NCBI RefSeq assembly: GCF_026196735.1
Contig: NZ_JAPHUF010000012.1
Span: 62,001-126,000, forward strand
Origin: Sulfurimonas sp.
GTDB lineage: Bacteria > Campylobacterota > Campylobacteria > Campylobacterales > Sulfurimonadaceae
DNA length: 64,000 nt
Reading direction: 5' to 3'
Below are positions 37,100-47,345 of this stretch, piece after piece. Each line of letters begins with the position of its first letter. Within the stretch, counting starts at the first letter, position 1. Both the position numbers and the translations under genes were made by a program. The notes under the pieces were generated by a model. That model did not search any database and was not told the origin of the DNA. It saw only the letters and a list, made by a program, of their open reading frames with translations.

Positions 37100-37705
37100 G
37101 TGAAATTAGTTTTAGCTACATCAAACAAGGGAAAGGTCAGAGAAATAAAAGCACTTTGTGAAGATTATGAAGTTATTCCTTATAGTGAACTTATCCAAGA
37201 ATTTGAAATCATAGAAGATGCCGACACTTTTAAAGAGAATGCACTTATAAAAGCTAGAGCCGTTTTTAAGGCTCTTAAAGAGCAGCTGCCGTCTGAATAT
37301 GAAGATATTATAGTTTTAGCAGACGACAGCGGAATAAGTGTTGATGTTCTTGATGGAGCACCCGGGATATATAGTGCAAGGTATGGCGGTAAAAATGCAA
37401 ACGATAAAGATAACCTATATAAGCTGATAGAAGATATTAAAGAAAAAGGTGTAGAATCTTCGCCTGCACACTATACTGCGGCAATAGCAATCGTTACCAA
37501 AAAAGGTGAATATAGTGTTCATGGCTGGATGCATGGAACAGCATTGACAAAGGCGATAGGTGATGGCGGTTTTGGATATGACCCTATGTTTATTCCGCTA
37601 GGATATGATAAAACTCTAGGTGAATTGGATGATGAGGTTAAAAAGAAACTATCTCATCGCTCTAAGGCACTGAGTTTAGCTAAGGTTATTATAGAAAATT
37701 TCTAA
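37100..37705 (+). CDS. rdgB: XTP/dITP pyrophosphatase, Ham1 family
   Basis: A 201-aa protein with TSNKGK at the N-terminus, the catalytic DDSGISVDVL segment, GxYSARYGG and FGYDPMF, all typical of RdgB/Ham1. It cleaves non-canonical purine triphosphates and so prevents their incorporation into DNA. GTG start behind AAGGAATAC. Confidence 0.93.
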   Translation: MKLVLATSNKGKVREIKALCEDYEVIPYSELIQEFEIIEDADTFKENALIKARAVFKALKEQLPSEYEDIIVLADDSGISVDVLDGAPGIYSARYGGKNANDKDNLYKLIEDIKEKGVESSPAHYTAAIAIVTKKGEYSVHGWMHGTALTKAIGDGGFGYDPMFIPLGYDKTLGELDDEVKKKLSHRSKALSLAKVIIENF

Positions 37706-37782
37706 ATTCCATCCCTTGAATTTATATGGAGTTAAAATCGATTTTACATCCGATGTAATCTTTATGATTTTAAACCATTGTT

Positions 37783-37803
37783 GATTAGTTACACTAATCT
37801 TTT
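37783..37803 (+). terminator. Terminator of rdgB
   Basis: GATTAGT (37783-37789) pairs with ACTAATC (37793-37799) across TAC, followed by TTTTC. A second hairpin TTACAT-CCG-ATGTAA lies just upstream. Confidence 0.6.
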
Positions 37804-37810
37804 CTATATG

Positions 37811-37903
37811 TTATAAAAACTTACGACTTAAATCATAAAAAGAGAATTCTAGCTTCTCTAAAATTAAATTTAGTTTCGTATTGTATTTACTAATAGTTCG
37901 CAT
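37811..37903 (-). CDS. Possible 30-aa peptide gene downstream of uppP
   Basis: A 30-codon frame, MRTISKYNTKLNLI..., with an excellent AAAGGAGT ribosome site 6-8 bases before its ATG. It lies 61 bases after uppP in the same direction. A hairpin AGAGAA/TTCTCT (37841-37859) followed on the minus strand by TTTTTAT lies inside it, which could instead simply be the uppP terminator. The peptide is unknown to me. Confidence 0.35.
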   Translation of the reverse strand: MRTISKYNTKLNLILEKLEFSFYDLSRKFL

Positions 37904-37964
37904 GATTACTCCTTTAAACTATATGCTTTAACAAAAAGCAAGAAGTGTTCCAAAATATAATATA

Positions 37965-38735
37965 TTAGTTAAAGAATGTCAGTAAAATGACTCCAAACAG
38001 TATGCGATAGATGCCAAAAGCCACAAAAGTAAAGTTTTCCAAAAATTTTAAAAATAGTTTGATTGTTATGTACGCCACAATGAAAGATACTACAAAACCA
38101 ACCGCCAAAGTAATGAGATTTGCATCACTGAACTCATGATAGTGTTTTAGTAAATCATAAGCAGTAACCGCGCCCATAACGGGAAAAGCCAGTAAAAAAC
38201 TAAACTCTGCACTTGCTTTTCTGCTCATTCCTACAAGGAGAGCACCGATAATTGTAGAGCCTGCTCGGCTTGTTCCTGGGATAAGTGCAAAAACCTGCGC
38301 AAAACCAATCACTAATGATTGTTTCAGAGTTACTTGTTCAATATCAATTGTAGTCTGTTTGTCCTCATGAATGAAAAACTTCTCGACTATTAAGAATATT
38401 ATTCCGCCTACTATAAACATTGTTGCAACTATAGTAATACTAAAAAGCTCTTTTATCTGCGAAGAAAAAATAAATCCAATTACAGCAAGCGGAAGAAATG
38501 CTAAAAATACTTTAATCCACAAGTTGACATGTTTGATTGTAAATTTATCCTTATAGTTAAAGATAACAGCAAAAATAGCGGCAAATTGAATGATGACCGA
38601 ATAAGCTTTTGTGACAGATGTTTGCTCAATTCCTAAAAATTGACTGGCTACTATAAGATGTCCGGTTGAAGAAATAGGAAGGAACTCTGTAAACCCCTCA
38701 ATGACACCTAAAATAATCGAATCAAAAATAGTCAT
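37965..38735 (-). CDS. uppP: Undecaprenyl-diphosphate phosphatase
   Basis: A 256-aa integral membrane protein with both BacA/UppP signatures: [15 protein letters not shown] at the N-terminus and [10 protein letters not shown] in the middle. It recycles undecaprenyl diphosphate, the lipid carrier of cell-wall synthesis, and its loss gives bacitracin sensitivity. It is divergent from the aminotransferase gene. Confidence 0.95.
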   Translation of the reverse strand: MTIFDSIILGVIEGFTEFLPISSTGHLIVASQFLGIEQTSVTKAYSVIIQFAAIFAVIFNYKDKFTIKHVNLWIKVFLAFLPLAVIGFIFSSQIKELFSITIVATMFIVGGIIFLIVEKFFIHEDKQTTIDIEQVTLKQSLVIGFAQVFALIPGTSRAGSTIIGALLVGMSRKASAEFSFLLAFPVMGAVTAYDLLKHYHEFSDANLITLAVGFVVSFIVAYITIKLFLKFLENFTFVAFGIYRILFGVILLTFFN

Positions 38736-38815
38736 TAAAGCCCTTATATATTACATGTTAAAATCTCTGCTGAAATTCTAGCATAAAAATAAAGAGTCAA
38801 TTTAAGTTATTTCGA

Positions 38816-38844
38816 TATAATACGAGGTTTTAATTAATAACCTC
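38816..38844 (+). promoter_or_regulatory. -10 element and leader hairpin of the 38860-42086 run
   Basis: TATAAT at 38816-38821 is followed by an inverted repeat GAGGTT (38824-38829) with AACCTC (38839-38844) in the leader, 15 bases before the start codon of the aminotransferase gene. Confidence 0.5.
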
Positions 38845-38859
38845 ATTAGGAATTTTTAC

Positions 38860-39987
38860 ATGTTACTTTTTACACCTGGTCCAACACCTGTACCTCAAAA
38901 TGTTCGTAATGCGATGAGTGATGAGACTATGCATCACCGTACACCAGAATTTGAAGCTATTTTTGAACAAACTAGAAAACATCTTTTTAAGCTTTTTAAT
39001 ACAGATGAAGTTGTTATGCTTTCATCTAGCGGGACAGGTGCTATGGAGGCGGCTGTTATCAACCTATGCCACAACACACTTTTGAGTGTCAACTCTGGAA
39101 AATTCGGAGAGAGGTTTGGAAAAATTGCTATAGCTCATGGTCTGCAAAATGTAGAGATTAAGAATGAGTGGGATACGCCAGTTTCTGTAGAGGCTGTTGT
39201 TGAAGCTGTAAAAGCAAACAGTGATATCGACGCAATTGCTGTTCAGATAAGTGAATCTGCCGGCGGTCTTCGTCATCCTGTTGAAGAGCTTGCAAAGGCT
39301 GTAAAAGATATAAATCCAAATATTATGATTATTGCTGATGGTATCACTGCTGTTGGTGTAGAGAGAATCGATGTAACAAATATTGATTGTCTAATTGCAG
39401 GTAGTCAAAAAGCACTTATGCTTCCTCCTGGATTATCTATCCTTGGACTATCTAACTCTGCGATAGAAAAAATTGGAGCGGGCAAAGGTTACTACCTAAA
39501 CTTGGCCTCAGAGATTAAATCTCAAAGAAAAAATACAACGGCTTATACTGCGGCTACTACTCTTATCATCGGTTTGTTAGAAGTTTTAGAGACTATAGAA
39601 AAGCAGGGCGGTATTGGAGTGCTTTACTGTAATACAGCTAGGCGTGCCAAAGCTACAAAAGCAGCACTTGAAACTATAGGTTTACATATCTATCCATCTG
39701 AGCCTGCAAAGAGCATGACAACTGTTGATGACGCTGATGCGTCAAAAATCCGTTCAGCTTTAAAAGATGAATATGGTGTAAATGTAGCTGGCGGGCAAGA
39801 CCATTTAAAAGGTAAAATTTTTCGTATAAATCAGATGGGATTGATTGAACCGTATGAGTCTATCTGGGTTGTAAATGCAATAGAACTTATACTACACCGT
39901 ATGGGGCGATTAGAATATGCAGGAATTGCCTCAAAAGTATATAATGAAACTTATTTTTTAACTGCATTAGAAAAAAAAGAGATATAA
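38860..39987 (+). CDS. Class V aminotransferase (alanine-glyoxylate type)
   Basis: A 375-aa PLP enzyme of fold type I, class V. The segment MLFTPGPTPVP-like start (here LLFTPGPTPVP) and the PLP lysine in GSQKALMLPPGL are typical of the serine-pyruvate/alanine-glyoxylate group. ADGITAVG holds the Asp that binds the pyridine nitrogen. It abuts hisZ with no gap, so the two are coupled. The substrate is uncertain; a role in serine or aspartate metabolism is possible. Confidence 0.85.
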   Translation: MLLFTPGPTPVPQNVRNAMSDETMHHRTPEFEAIFEQTRKHLFKLFNTDEVVMLSSSGTGAMEAAVINLCHNTLLSVNSGKFGERFGKIAIAHGLQNVEIKNEWDTPVSVEAVVEAVKANSDIDAIAVQISESAGGLRHPVEELAKAVKDINPNIMIIADGITAVGVERIDVTNIDCLIAGSQKALMLPPGLSILGLSNSAIEKIGAGKGYYLNLASEIKSQRKNTTAYTAATTLIIGLLEVLETIEKQGGIGVLYCNTARRAKATKAALETIGLHIYPSEPAKSMTTVDDADASKIRSALKDEYGVNVAGGQDHLKGKIFRINQMGLIEPYESIWVVNAIELILHRMGRLEYAGIASKVYNETYFLTALEKKEI

Positions 39988-40836
39988 ATGATATTAGAGC
40001 ATGAAATTCCCAACGGCTCGAAACTTTACTTTGGCGAGAGTGCAAAAGTAAAAAGAGAGATAGAAAAAGTAGCTTCTGATATTTTAGATGCAAATGGTTT
40101 CCTTGAGATAGTTACTCCTGTTTTTTCGTATCATCAGCATCTTAGTATTGCAGATGAAAAAAAATTAGTCAAAGTAAATGATGAAAAAAACAACGCTATC
40201 TCTTTAAGAGCAGACTCAACGATTGATGTTGTTAGAATCATTGAAAAAAGACTAGGCAGCAATACTGAACATAAAAAATGGTTCTATGTTCAACCAGTTT
40301 TAACTTACCCAACAACAGAACAGTACCAAGTCGGTGTTGAGTATATGGATGAGAAAAGACTCTCATCAGTTTTAAATATTGCTATTAATATTTTTGACAA
40401 ACTAGAAGTTGCTCCATTGATTCAAATCTCAAATATGAAAATACCTCATATTTTGGCTGATATGTTTGATGAGTTAACTCTAGATGATTTTAGACATGTA
40501 AACATAGAAAAGTTTTTAAACTTAAAAGTAGAGTGGTTGGAAAAACTTGTCTACCTTCAACATGCAGAGCAGGTTGAAGAACTTTTAGAGATAGTTCCAG
40601 ATGAAATAAAGGCAGAACTTATCAAGATGAAAGAGTTGTGCGCAGAAATATCATGTAAGAGAAGTGTTTTGGCACCAATGTACTATGCAAAAATGCTCTA
40701 TTATGATGAATTGTTCTTTAGAGCTATTTTAGGTAATGAAGTTTTTGCCCGTGGCGGAAGATATAAAAATAACGATGTAAGCTCTGTCGGGTTTGCTATA
40801 TATACAGATACAATAATTGAAGAGAAAGTGAAATAA
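39988..40836 (+). CDS. hisZ: ATP phosphoribosyltransferase regulatory subunit-like protein
   Basis: A 282-aa class II synthetase-like protein, shorter than true HisRS and without an anticodon-binding domain. The motif 2 area is [23 protein letters not shown]. HisZ binds the short HisG and makes it active and histidine-sensitive in the first step of histidine synthesis. Its last base is the first base of purA (TAATG), so translation is coupled. Confidence 0.8.
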   Translation: MILEHEIPNGSKLYFGESAKVKREIEKVASDILDANGFLEIVTPVFSYHQHLSIADEKKLVKVNDEKNNAISLRADSTIDVVRIIEKRLGSNTEHKKWFYVQPVLTYPTTEQYQVGVEYMDEKRLSSVLNIAINIFDKLEVAPLIQISNMKIPHILADMFDELTLDDFRHVNIEKFLNLKVEWLEKLVYLQHAEQVEELLEIVPDEIKAELIKMKELCAEISCKRSVLAPMYYAKMLYYDELFFRAILGNEVFARGGRYKNNDVSSVGFAIYTDTIIEEKVK

Positions 40837-42086
40837 TGAAAGCAGATTTAATAGTAGGAATCCAGTGGGGCGATGAAGGTAAAGGCAAGATAGTTGACAG
40901 ATTGGCTAAAGAGTACGACATGGTTTGTAGAAGTCAAGGTGGTCATAATGCCGGCCATACTATCTGGGTTGATGGTGTGAAATATGCACTTCACCTTATC
41001 CCTTCAGGAGTATTAAATCCTAAAGCCATAAATGTTGTAGGTAATGGCGTTGTTTTATCTCCAGAGTCTATCATAAAAGAGATGGTTCAGTTTGAAGGCT
41101 TAGAGGGTCGTCTTTATATATCAGATAAAGCGCACTTAAATCTTCCATACCATGCATTAATCGATCAAGCCAGAGAGAGACTAAAAGGTGATAAAGCTAT
41201 CGGTACTACCGGTAAAGGAATTGGACCTGCATACTCTGACAAAATCAATCGTACAGGTTTTAGAGTTGGCGAACTTTTAAATCCTTCAAAACTTTGTGCT
41301 GCCATTATAGGATACTTTGAGCAAAACAGAGCTATTTTTGATATTTATGAAATACCAACTCCTACTCAAGCTGAGTTGTTAGCTGAATTAGAAGGTTATA
41401 AAGCTAAGCTCGCTCCATTTATCACTGATACTACACAGATGGTATGGAAAGCTCTTGATGAAGAGAATAAAAGAGTTCTTTTAGAAGGTGCTCAAGGAAC
41501 AATGTTAGATATAGATCACGGGACTTATCCATATGTTACTTCATCTGCAACCGTTAGTGCAGGTGCTTGTACAGGTCTTGGAATCAATGCTAAAGATATC
41601 GGTAAGGTTACGGGAATTGTAAAAGCTTACTGTACCCGTGTTGGTAATGGACCATTCCCAAGTGAAGACCACGGTGAAGACGGTAAAAGACTTGGTGAGC
41701 AGGGTCACGAGTTTGGAACTACAACGGGAAGAGCAAGAAGATGTGGTTGGTTTGACGCAGTTGCTACAAGATATGCAAGCCGTTTAAACGGTTGTGATGA
41801 GTTAGCACTTATGAAACTTGATGTTCTTGATGGATTTGATGAGGTAAAAGTTTGTGTTGCTTACGAACTTGATGGAAAAGAGATAGATTATCTTCCGGCA
41901 AACCTAGAAGATGTAAAACCAATTTATAAATCTTTTAAAGGCTGGACTAACTCTGTTGGTGTAAGAAAATTTGAGGATTTGCCAGCTTCTGCTCAAGATT
42001 ATGTTAAAATAATTGAAGAGATTTCAAAAACAAAAGTAGGAATCATATCTACTTCTCCGGAAAGAGAAGACACTATAATACTTTAA
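40836..42086 (+). CDS. purA: Adenylosuccinate synthetase
   Basis: A 416-aa enzyme that joins IMP and aspartate using GTP, on the way to [17 protein letters not shown] (P-loop), GHNAGHT, the IMP loop with [11 protein letters not shown], and [13 protein letters not shown] are all present. Length is standard. Confidence 0.97.
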   Translation: MKADLIVGIQWGDEGKGKIVDRLAKEYDMVCRSQGGHNAGHTIWVDGVKYALHLIPSGVLNPKAINVVGNGVVLSPESIIKEMVQFEGLEGRLYISDKAHLNLPYHALIDQARERLKGDKAIGTTGKGIGPAYSDKINRTGFRVGELLNPSKLCAAIIGYFEQNRAIFDIYEIPTPTQAELLAELEGYKAKLAPFITDTTQMVWKALDEENKRVLLEGAQGTMLDIDHGTYPYVTSSATVSAGACTGLGINAKDIGKVTGIVKAYCTRVGNGPFPSEDHGEDGKRLGEQGHEFGTTTGRARRCGWFDAVATRYASRLNGCDELALMKLDVLDGFDEVKVCVAYELDGKEIDYLPANLEDVKPIYKSFKGWTNSVGVRKFEDLPASAQDYVKIIEEISKTKVGIISTSPEREDTIIL

Positions 42087-42148
42087 TTTGAGCGGTTATG
42101 GAAGTAGTTCCGTATCTTGCGCTTAGGATTTTATTGAAGGAGTAAGCT

Positions 42149-42568
42149 TTGAAGACACGCTTTAGCTCATTGGTAAAACTTAAAAAAAGTACTATGCAAA
42201 ACAGTGAACGAGTTGTTCAAAAAGCTAATGCCGACTTAAACAGTGCTGCTACGGCACTTAAGCTCTCATATAATTCTTTAGAAGATGTAGAAGCTCCAAA
42301 AACTGGAGCTATGAGTGAATTTTTGGCATCAAGAACCCTGCTTGATTCTCAAAGAGGAATAATTCAGCACAATAAAGAGTGGGTTAGTTTTGCTAAAGAG
42401 CAAGTCAATAAAGCAAAAGAGGAACTAAAACTTAATATGATTGAACATGAAAAATTTAAATATTTAGAGCTTCAAGAGATAAAAAAAGAGATGAAAAAGA
42501 AAAAACTTCAAGAAGCAAAAGATTTAGATGAAGTTGCTTTAATGACTTATAATGGAAAATATAAATGA
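42149..42568 (+). CDS. fliJ: Flagellar export protein FliJ-like
   Basis: A 139-aa coiled-coil protein: almost the whole chain is charged helix with no domain motifs. Size, lysine-rich heptads and the position beside a MotE-like gene fit FliJ, the export-gate chaperone of the flagellar type III system. The start is TTG behind AAGGAG. FliJ is poorly conserved, so part of the call rests on context. Confidence 0.65.
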   Translation: MKTRFSSLVKLKKSTMQNSERVVQKANADLNSAATALKLSYNSLEDVEAPKTGAMSEFLASRTLLDSQRGIIQHNKEWVSFAKEQVNKAKEELKLNMIEHEKFKYLELQEIKKEMKKKKLQEAKDLDEVALMTYNGKYK

Positions 42569-43077
42569 TAAAATTATTTTTACTAACTATTTTTACTTTA
42601 GTATCATTAAACGCACTTGAGACTAATGATAAACTTTTTGAGTGTACGGAAATTTTTAAAGCCAGAAAAAGTGAACTTCTTATAGAACTTGAGCGCATTG
42701 ATGAACAAAAGCAGGCTTTAAGCTCTTTAAAAACTGCAACAGAAGAGCTTCTTAAAAAAAGAGAGATTAAGCTTTCTCAAGAAGAGGAAGTTGTTGAGAG
42801 AAAACTTGCAGAAATTTCATCAAAAGAAGAGAATGTTAAAAAAATGCTTCAAAAAAATGAAGAGATTTTAGAAGAAATAAAAAATATAAAAATGAATAAA
42901 ATCGCTCAAACTTTTGCAAAGATGAAAGCGGCATCTGCAGCAAATATTTTAGCAGAGATGAATCCAACGGAAGCTGCTTCAATACTCGAATCATTAAAAC
43001 CTAAAACAGTGGGTAAAATTTTAACTAAAATGGATTCCCAAAAAGCATCAGCTCTAACTTTACTTCTAGCTAAATAA
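42565..43077 (+). CDS. MotE-like flagellar protein
   Basis: A 170-aa protein with a signal or anchor helix (LFLLTIFTLVSLNA), a long coiled coil, and a C-terminal MgtE_N-like helical module (KAASAANILAEMNPTEAASILESLKPKTVGKILTKMD). This is the layout of MotE (PDP protein), a periplasmic chaperone of MotC in Helicobacter and Campylobacter. It overlaps fliJ by 4 bases. Confidence 0.75.
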   Translation: MIKLFLLTIFTLVSLNALETNDKLFECTEIFKARKSELLIELERIDEQKQALSSLKTATEELLKKREIKLSQEEEVVERKLAEISSKEENVKKMLQKNEEILEEIKNIKMNKIAQTFAKMKAASAANILAEMNPTEAASILESLKPKTVGKILTKMDSQKASALTLLLAK

Positions 43078-43243
43078 TTTAACAATAGTTTACTCTTCTT
43101 ATTTGCCAGAAATACCAATTGATAAAGAGTACTTTGAGCAATATCTAATCACTTCTTTAAAAAAATAGTTTAGCTCTAATCGTAAACTAACATTACTTAT
43201 TGTAGAATACCAGAATTTATTTTAATACAAGTAAGGTCTATCG

Positions 43244-43795
43244 ATGAAAATATCACTAAAAACAATACCTCACATATCCAATAAAATTGCAATTGACTTA
43301 AATAAGAGTGGTGTTGTTACGATGACAAAAGGCTTAGAGGCAGTTGCTAATGAAGCCCAAAAGATATTGATTGAAAATGTACATCAAGAGATGGCGCTTG
43401 AAGAAAAAGTTAATGAGATTTGTGAAGACAATGAAGAAGAGATAGAGTTTAATCTTGTTGATGAGAGACAACTTTTCTTTATGATTAAAAAGAAATTAGC
43501 ACCTGAATTCGGTGTAATCTTAAATTATGAAGAGCGATATTCAGATGTTGCACATAAAATCTTAGATGAACTCTACGAAGAAGATTTAATTCACTTTGAT
43601 GTGACGGAAAATCGCATAAAAAATATTATTTACAGTGCAATTACATCTTTTATAGCAGAAGCATCCGAGCTTGATGATGCCGTAATGAATAAAATAAGAA
43701 CATATAAAAAGAGATATATTCCTGGAACTGATGAGTTTGATATTTTATATGAAAAACTCTACCATGAAGAGTTAACAAAAAGAGGTATGGAGTAG
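43244..43795 (+). CDS. DUF507 family protein
   Basis: A 183-aa acidic helical protein of a family confined largely to Campylobacterota, Aquificota and relatives (DUF507). The N-terminus has HISNKIAIDLNKSG and the C-terminus YKKRYIPGTDEFDILYEKLYHEELTKRG, which I recognise as family features. Function unknown. It is directly joined to carA (stop TAG followed by ATG). Confidence 0.8.
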   Translation: MKISLKTIPHISNKIAIDLNKSGVVTMTKGLEAVANEAQKILIENVHQEMALEEKVNEICEDNEEEIEFNLVDERQLFFMIKKKLAPEFGVILNYEERYSDVAHKILDELYEEDLIHFDVTENRIKNIIYSAITSFIAEASELDDAVMNKIRTYKKRYIPGTDEFDILYEKLYHEELTKRGME

Positions 43796-44929
43796 ATGAG
43801 TATGAAAAGGGCTTTTTTATATCTGGAAAACGGAACTTTTTTAGAAGCAAATAGCTTTGGGGCAGAAGATACTGTGGTTGGTGAAATAGTTTTTAATACA
43901 TCAATGAGCGGATATCAAGAGATAATGTCTGATCCATCTTATGCAGGTCAGTTTGTAACTTTTACAGCACCTGAGATTGGAAATGTTGGAGTTAACTCTC
44001 AAGATATGGAGAGCAAAGGTGCTCATGCCAAAGGAATGATAGTAAGAAAGTATCAAAAAAGATACTCCAACTTTAGAGCAGAGGCTTCACTAGAGAGCTT
44101 TTTAAAAGAGCATAATGTTATGGGTATTTGCGATATTGACACTAGATATTTGACTAAAATGCTAAGAAGTGAAGGTGCCATGATGATGGTTGCTTCTACT
44201 GAAATTAGTGACAAAGAAGAGCTTAAAAAGATTTTAGAGAATTCCCCAAGAATTGAAGATATTAACTATATAGAGCAGGTAAGCACGAAAAAAGCTTATA
44301 ATCATACTCAGTCAACTTATTCTCAAGCAGGTTTTGAATATGAGCAAGCACCTGAGGCGCAAGCAAATATTGTTGCAATAGATTTTGGGGTTAAAACAAA
44401 TATTTTAAATGAAATAGTAAGTGCCGGAATTGGTGTTGAAGTTAGTCCAAATGATTTTTCTGCAGATGTATTGATAGAGAAATACAATAAAAAAGAAATT
44501 GATGGTGTGTTTTTATCAAATGGTCCCGGTGATCCGCTTGTACTTAAAAAAGAACAAGAGCAGATCAAAAAACTAATAGCTGCAAAAGTTCCAATGTTTG
44601 GAATCTGCCTTGGGCATCAACTATTATCAATCTCACATGGATACGACACATATAAACTAAAGTTTGGACATCATGGCGGAAATCATCCCGTAAAAAATGA
44701 AAAAACAGGTTTAGTAGAAATAACAGCACAAAACCATAACTATAATGTTCCTGACAATATAGTAGAGATTGCAGAAGTTACACATACAAACTTATTTGAC
44801 AATACAATCGAGGGTTTAAAATACAATGACTCTCCTATTTTCTCTGTACAACATCATCCAGAATCAAGTCCTGGTCCAAAAGAAAGCAGATATATCTTCA
44901 ATGAGTTTTTATCTTTAATAAAAAGATAA
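43796..44929 (+). CDS. carA: Carbamoyl-phosphate synthase small subunit
   Basis: A 377-aa glutaminase subunit. The N-terminal domain has NTSMSGYQEIMSDPSYAGQ, and the class I amidotransferase domain has FLSNGPGDP, the nucleophile in GICLGHQ and HHPESSPGP. It supplies ammonia to CarB for arginine and pyrimidine synthesis; carB is not in the window. The start could also be the ATG two codons later. Confidence 0.97.
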   Translation: MSMKRAFLYLENGTFLEANSFGAEDTVVGEIVFNTSMSGYQEIMSDPSYAGQFVTFTAPEIGNVGVNSQDMESKGAHAKGMIVRKYQKRYSNFRAEASLESFLKEHNVMGICDIDTRYLTKMLRSEGAMMMVASTEISDKEELKKILENSPRIEDINYIEQVSTKKAYNHTQSTYSQAGFEYEQAPEAQANIVAIDFGVKTNILNEIVSAGIGVEVSPNDFSADVLIEKYNKKEIDGVFLSNGPGDPLVLKKEQEQIKKLIAAKVPMFGICLGHQLLSISHGYDTYKLKFGHHGGNHPVKNEKTGLVEITAQNHNYNVPDNIVEIAEVTHTNLFDNTIEGLKYNDSPIFSVQHHPESSPGPKESRYIFNEFLSLIKR

Positions 44930-44944
44930 AAACTACCTTCCCTC

Positions 44945-44973
44945 TTAACAATTTAGTGTTACTAGATTGTTAA
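44945..44973. terminator. Hairpin after carA
   Basis: TTAACAAT-T-TAGT pairs with ACTA-G-ATTGTTAA across GTT, a 13-pair stem with one U-G pair. It lacks a good T-run, so it may terminate carA weakly or serve as a regulator site for the cco operon. Confidence 0.45.
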
Positions 44974-45133
44974 ATTAAAGTAAAATTTTAATAAAATATT
45001 CAAATTTGTCATAAAATAGTCAATTTTTAAGAAATATTGAACATTTATACTGTTAATATATCATTGTTAATTAGTCCATAAGCATTATAAATTTATTTGG
45101 ACTTATTTGCTTTGAATTTTAGGGAGGCTATAT

Positions 45134-46627
45134 ATGGAAAATCGTCCATTAGAGTACGACTATACGGTTGCAAAGATGTTCATGCTAACAACAATTGTTT
45201 TAGGAATTGTTGGTATGCTCGTCGGTGTAATTTTAGCATTTCAACTTGCTTATCCAGAACTCAACTTAGTTCTAGGTGAGGGTTTAGCTGAATACACAAA
45301 CTTCAGTCGTCTTCGTCCACTGCACACAGATGCAGTAATTTTTGGTTTTACGCTAAGTGGTGTTTTTGCTACTTGGTATTATGTTGGTCAGCGTGTTTTA
45401 AAAGTGTCAATGGCAGAATCAAAGCTGTTGATGTTTTTAGGTAAGCTGCACTTTTGGTTGTATCTAGTGGTAGTTGCAGCAGTTGTTGTTTCACTTTTAG
45501 CTGGAGTAACTACTTCAAAAGAGTACGCTGAGTTTGAATGGCCAATAGATATCGCAGTTGTAGTGGTGTGGGTAATATTTGGTATAAGCATGTTTGGTCT
45601 TATCGGTATTCGCCGTGAAAAATCACTATACATTTCAGTTTGGTATTATATTGCTACATTCTTAGGTATAGCTATGCTTTACCTTTTCAATAACATGGAA
45701 ATTCCTACTATACTAGGTCAAAGTGCTGCCGGTGAGAGTGGAATCGGTGCTTGGTACCATTCTGTTTCTATGTATGCAGGTACAAATGACGCACTAGTAC
45801 AGTGGTGGTACGGACATAATGCAGTTGCATTTGGTTTTACTGTTCCTATTGTTGCTATGATTTACTACTTTTTACCAAAAGAGTCAGGTCAAGCGATTTA
45901 TTCATATAAATTGTCTTTACTTTCATTCTGGGGATTAATGTTTGTTTATTTATGGGCTGGTGGTCACCACCTTTTATATTCAACTGTTCCAGACTGGATG
46001 CAGACTATGGGCTCAATTTTCTCAGTAATCTTGATTCTTCCATCTTGGGGTTCTGCTATCAATATGCTTCTTACAATGAAGGGTGAGTGGCAACAAGTTG
46101 CAGCTTCACCATTGATCAAGTTTATGGTATTAGGTTCAACTTTCTACATGTTCTCAACTTTAGAAGGTCCGATTCAAGCAATTAAATCAGTTAACGCGAT
46201 TGCACACTTTACAGACTGGATTGTTGGTCATGTGCATGACGGTGTTCTTGGTTGGGTTGGCTTTATGATTATGGCAGCTCTATACCATATGGCTCCTCGT
46301 GTGTTTAAAAGAGAGATTTATTCTAAATCTTTAATGGCTGCACAATTTTGGATCCAAACAGTAGGTGTTGTTTTATACTTCACTTCTATGTGGATTGCAG
46401 GTATTACTCAAGGTATGATGTGGCGTGCTCACGATGAATTTGGTAACTTAGCTTACTCTTTCATAGATACGGTAACTGTTCTTCATCCTTACTATGCTAT
46501 TCGTGGTATTGGTGGATTATTATATTTAGTTGGTTTCTTAATGTTTGCATATAACATTTATAAAACTATGTCTGCTCGTAGAGTTGAAGAGTCCGAGCTA
46601 CAAAATGCTTCGCCTATGGGCGCATAA
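45134..46627 (+). CDS. ccoN: cbb3-type cytochrome c oxidase subunit I
   Basis: The 497-aa catalytic subunit with about 12 membrane helices. Heme and CuB histidines lie in LRPLHTDAVIFGF, WWYGHNAVAFGF, GGHHLLYS and VGHVHDGVLGW. It reduces oxygen at the inner membrane with high affinity. A GGGAGG ribosome site precedes the ATG. It heads the operon ccoN-O-Q-P; a TATAAA near 45086 is a possible -10. No clear FNR box was found. Confidence 0.97.
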   Translation: MENRPLEYDYTVAKMFMLTTIVLGIVGMLVGVILAFQLAYPELNLVLGEGLAEYTNFSRLRPLHTDAVIFGFTLSGVFATWYYVGQRVLKVSMAESKLLMFLGKLHFWLYLVVVAAVVVSLLAGVTTSKEYAEFEWPIDIAVVVVWVIFGISMFGLIGIRREKSLYISVWYYIATFLGIAMLYLFNNMEIPTILGQSAAGESGIGAWYHSVSMYAGTNDALVQWWYGHNAVAFGFTVPIVAMIYYFLPKESGQAIYSYKLSLLSFWGLMFVYLWAGGHHLLYSTVPDWMQTMGSIFSVILILPSWGSAINMLLTMKGEWQQVAASPLIKFMVLGSTFYMFSTLEGPIQAIKSVNAIAHFTDWIVGHVHDGVLGWVGFMIMAALYHMAPRVFKREIYSKSLMAAQFWIQTVGVVLYFTSMWIAGITQGMMWRAHDEFGNLAYSFIDTVTVLHPYYAIRGIGGLLYLVGFLMFAYNIYKTMSARRVEESELQNASPMGA

Positions 46628-46643
46628 AGAAAAGGATAATAAT

Positions 46644-47336
46644 ATGTTTCATTGGTTAGAAAAACATCCGTTCTTTTTTGCGGTAGGTGTGTTTTTAGTA
46701 ATTTCGTTTGCTGGTTTAGTAGAGATTCTTCCGAACTTTGCACAGCAGTCTCGTCCTGTAATCGGTACAGCTCCATACTCAACTTTAGAGTTAGCTGGTC
46801 GCCATGTTTACATCAAAAATAGTTGTAATGCTTGTCATTCACAGCTTGTTCGTCCGTTTAAATCAGAAACTGACCGTTACGGTCACTACTCTTTAAGTGG
46901 TGAGTATGCTTATGATCGTCCATTCTTATGGGGTTCAAAAAGAACTGGTCCAGATTTAATGCGTGTTGGTAACTATAGAACTACTGACTGGCATGAAAAT
47001 CATATGAAAGATCCAGCTGGTGTTGTTCCGGGTTCAATTATGCCTGCGTATCGCTGGATGTTCACAAATACTGCTGATATTGATACTGCTTTTGCAGAAC
47101 AATTAACAGTAGCTCAGTTTTTCTCAGTTCCTTATAACCAACCGGTTCCTATGAAAGATGGGTCGACTAAAGTTGTTAAGATGGGTGGTAGTGTTGCAGA
47201 AGCAAACGCTTTAGCATTAGCTGAAGCAGAACTAATTGCAGCAGACATGAAAGATCAAGATGTCAAAGATGCAGTAGCAAACGGTCAGATTCCTGAAATA
47301 GTTGCACTTATTGCATATATGAATAGTCTTAAGTAG
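46644..47336 (+). CDS. ccoO: cbb3-type cytochrome c oxidase subunit II (monoheme)
   Basis: A 230-aa protein with one N-terminal membrane anchor (FFFAVGVFLVISFAGLVEI) and one heme-binding motif, CNACH, in the periplasmic part. The frame is open to 46545, but the ATG at 46644 follows AAAGGATAA and gives the usual MFHWLEKHPF start. It passes electrons towards ccoN. Confidence 0.96.
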   Translation: MFHWLEKHPFFFAVGVFLVISFAGLVEILPNFAQQSRPVIGTAPYSTLELAGRHVYIKNSCNACHSQLVRPFKSETDRYGHYSLSGEYAYDRPFLWGSKRTGPDLMRVGNYRTTDWHENHMKDPAGVVPGSIMPAYRWMFTNTADIDTAFAEQLTVAQFFSVPYNQPVPMKDGSTKVVKMGGSVAEANALALAEAELIAADMKDQDVKDAVANGQIPEIVALIAYMNSLK

Positions 47337-47345
47337 AGGTTTACA

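Noticed and set aside
43085-43170. Coding-like fragment (...SYLPEIPIDKEYFEQYL...) between the MotE-like and DUF507 genes
   Set aside because: About 30 codons with no start codon or ribosome site. It may be a remnant but cannot be supported.
44974-45133. FNR-type site upstream of ccoN
   Set aside because: TTGA half-sites are present but no acceptable TTGAT-N4-ATCAA pair could be found.
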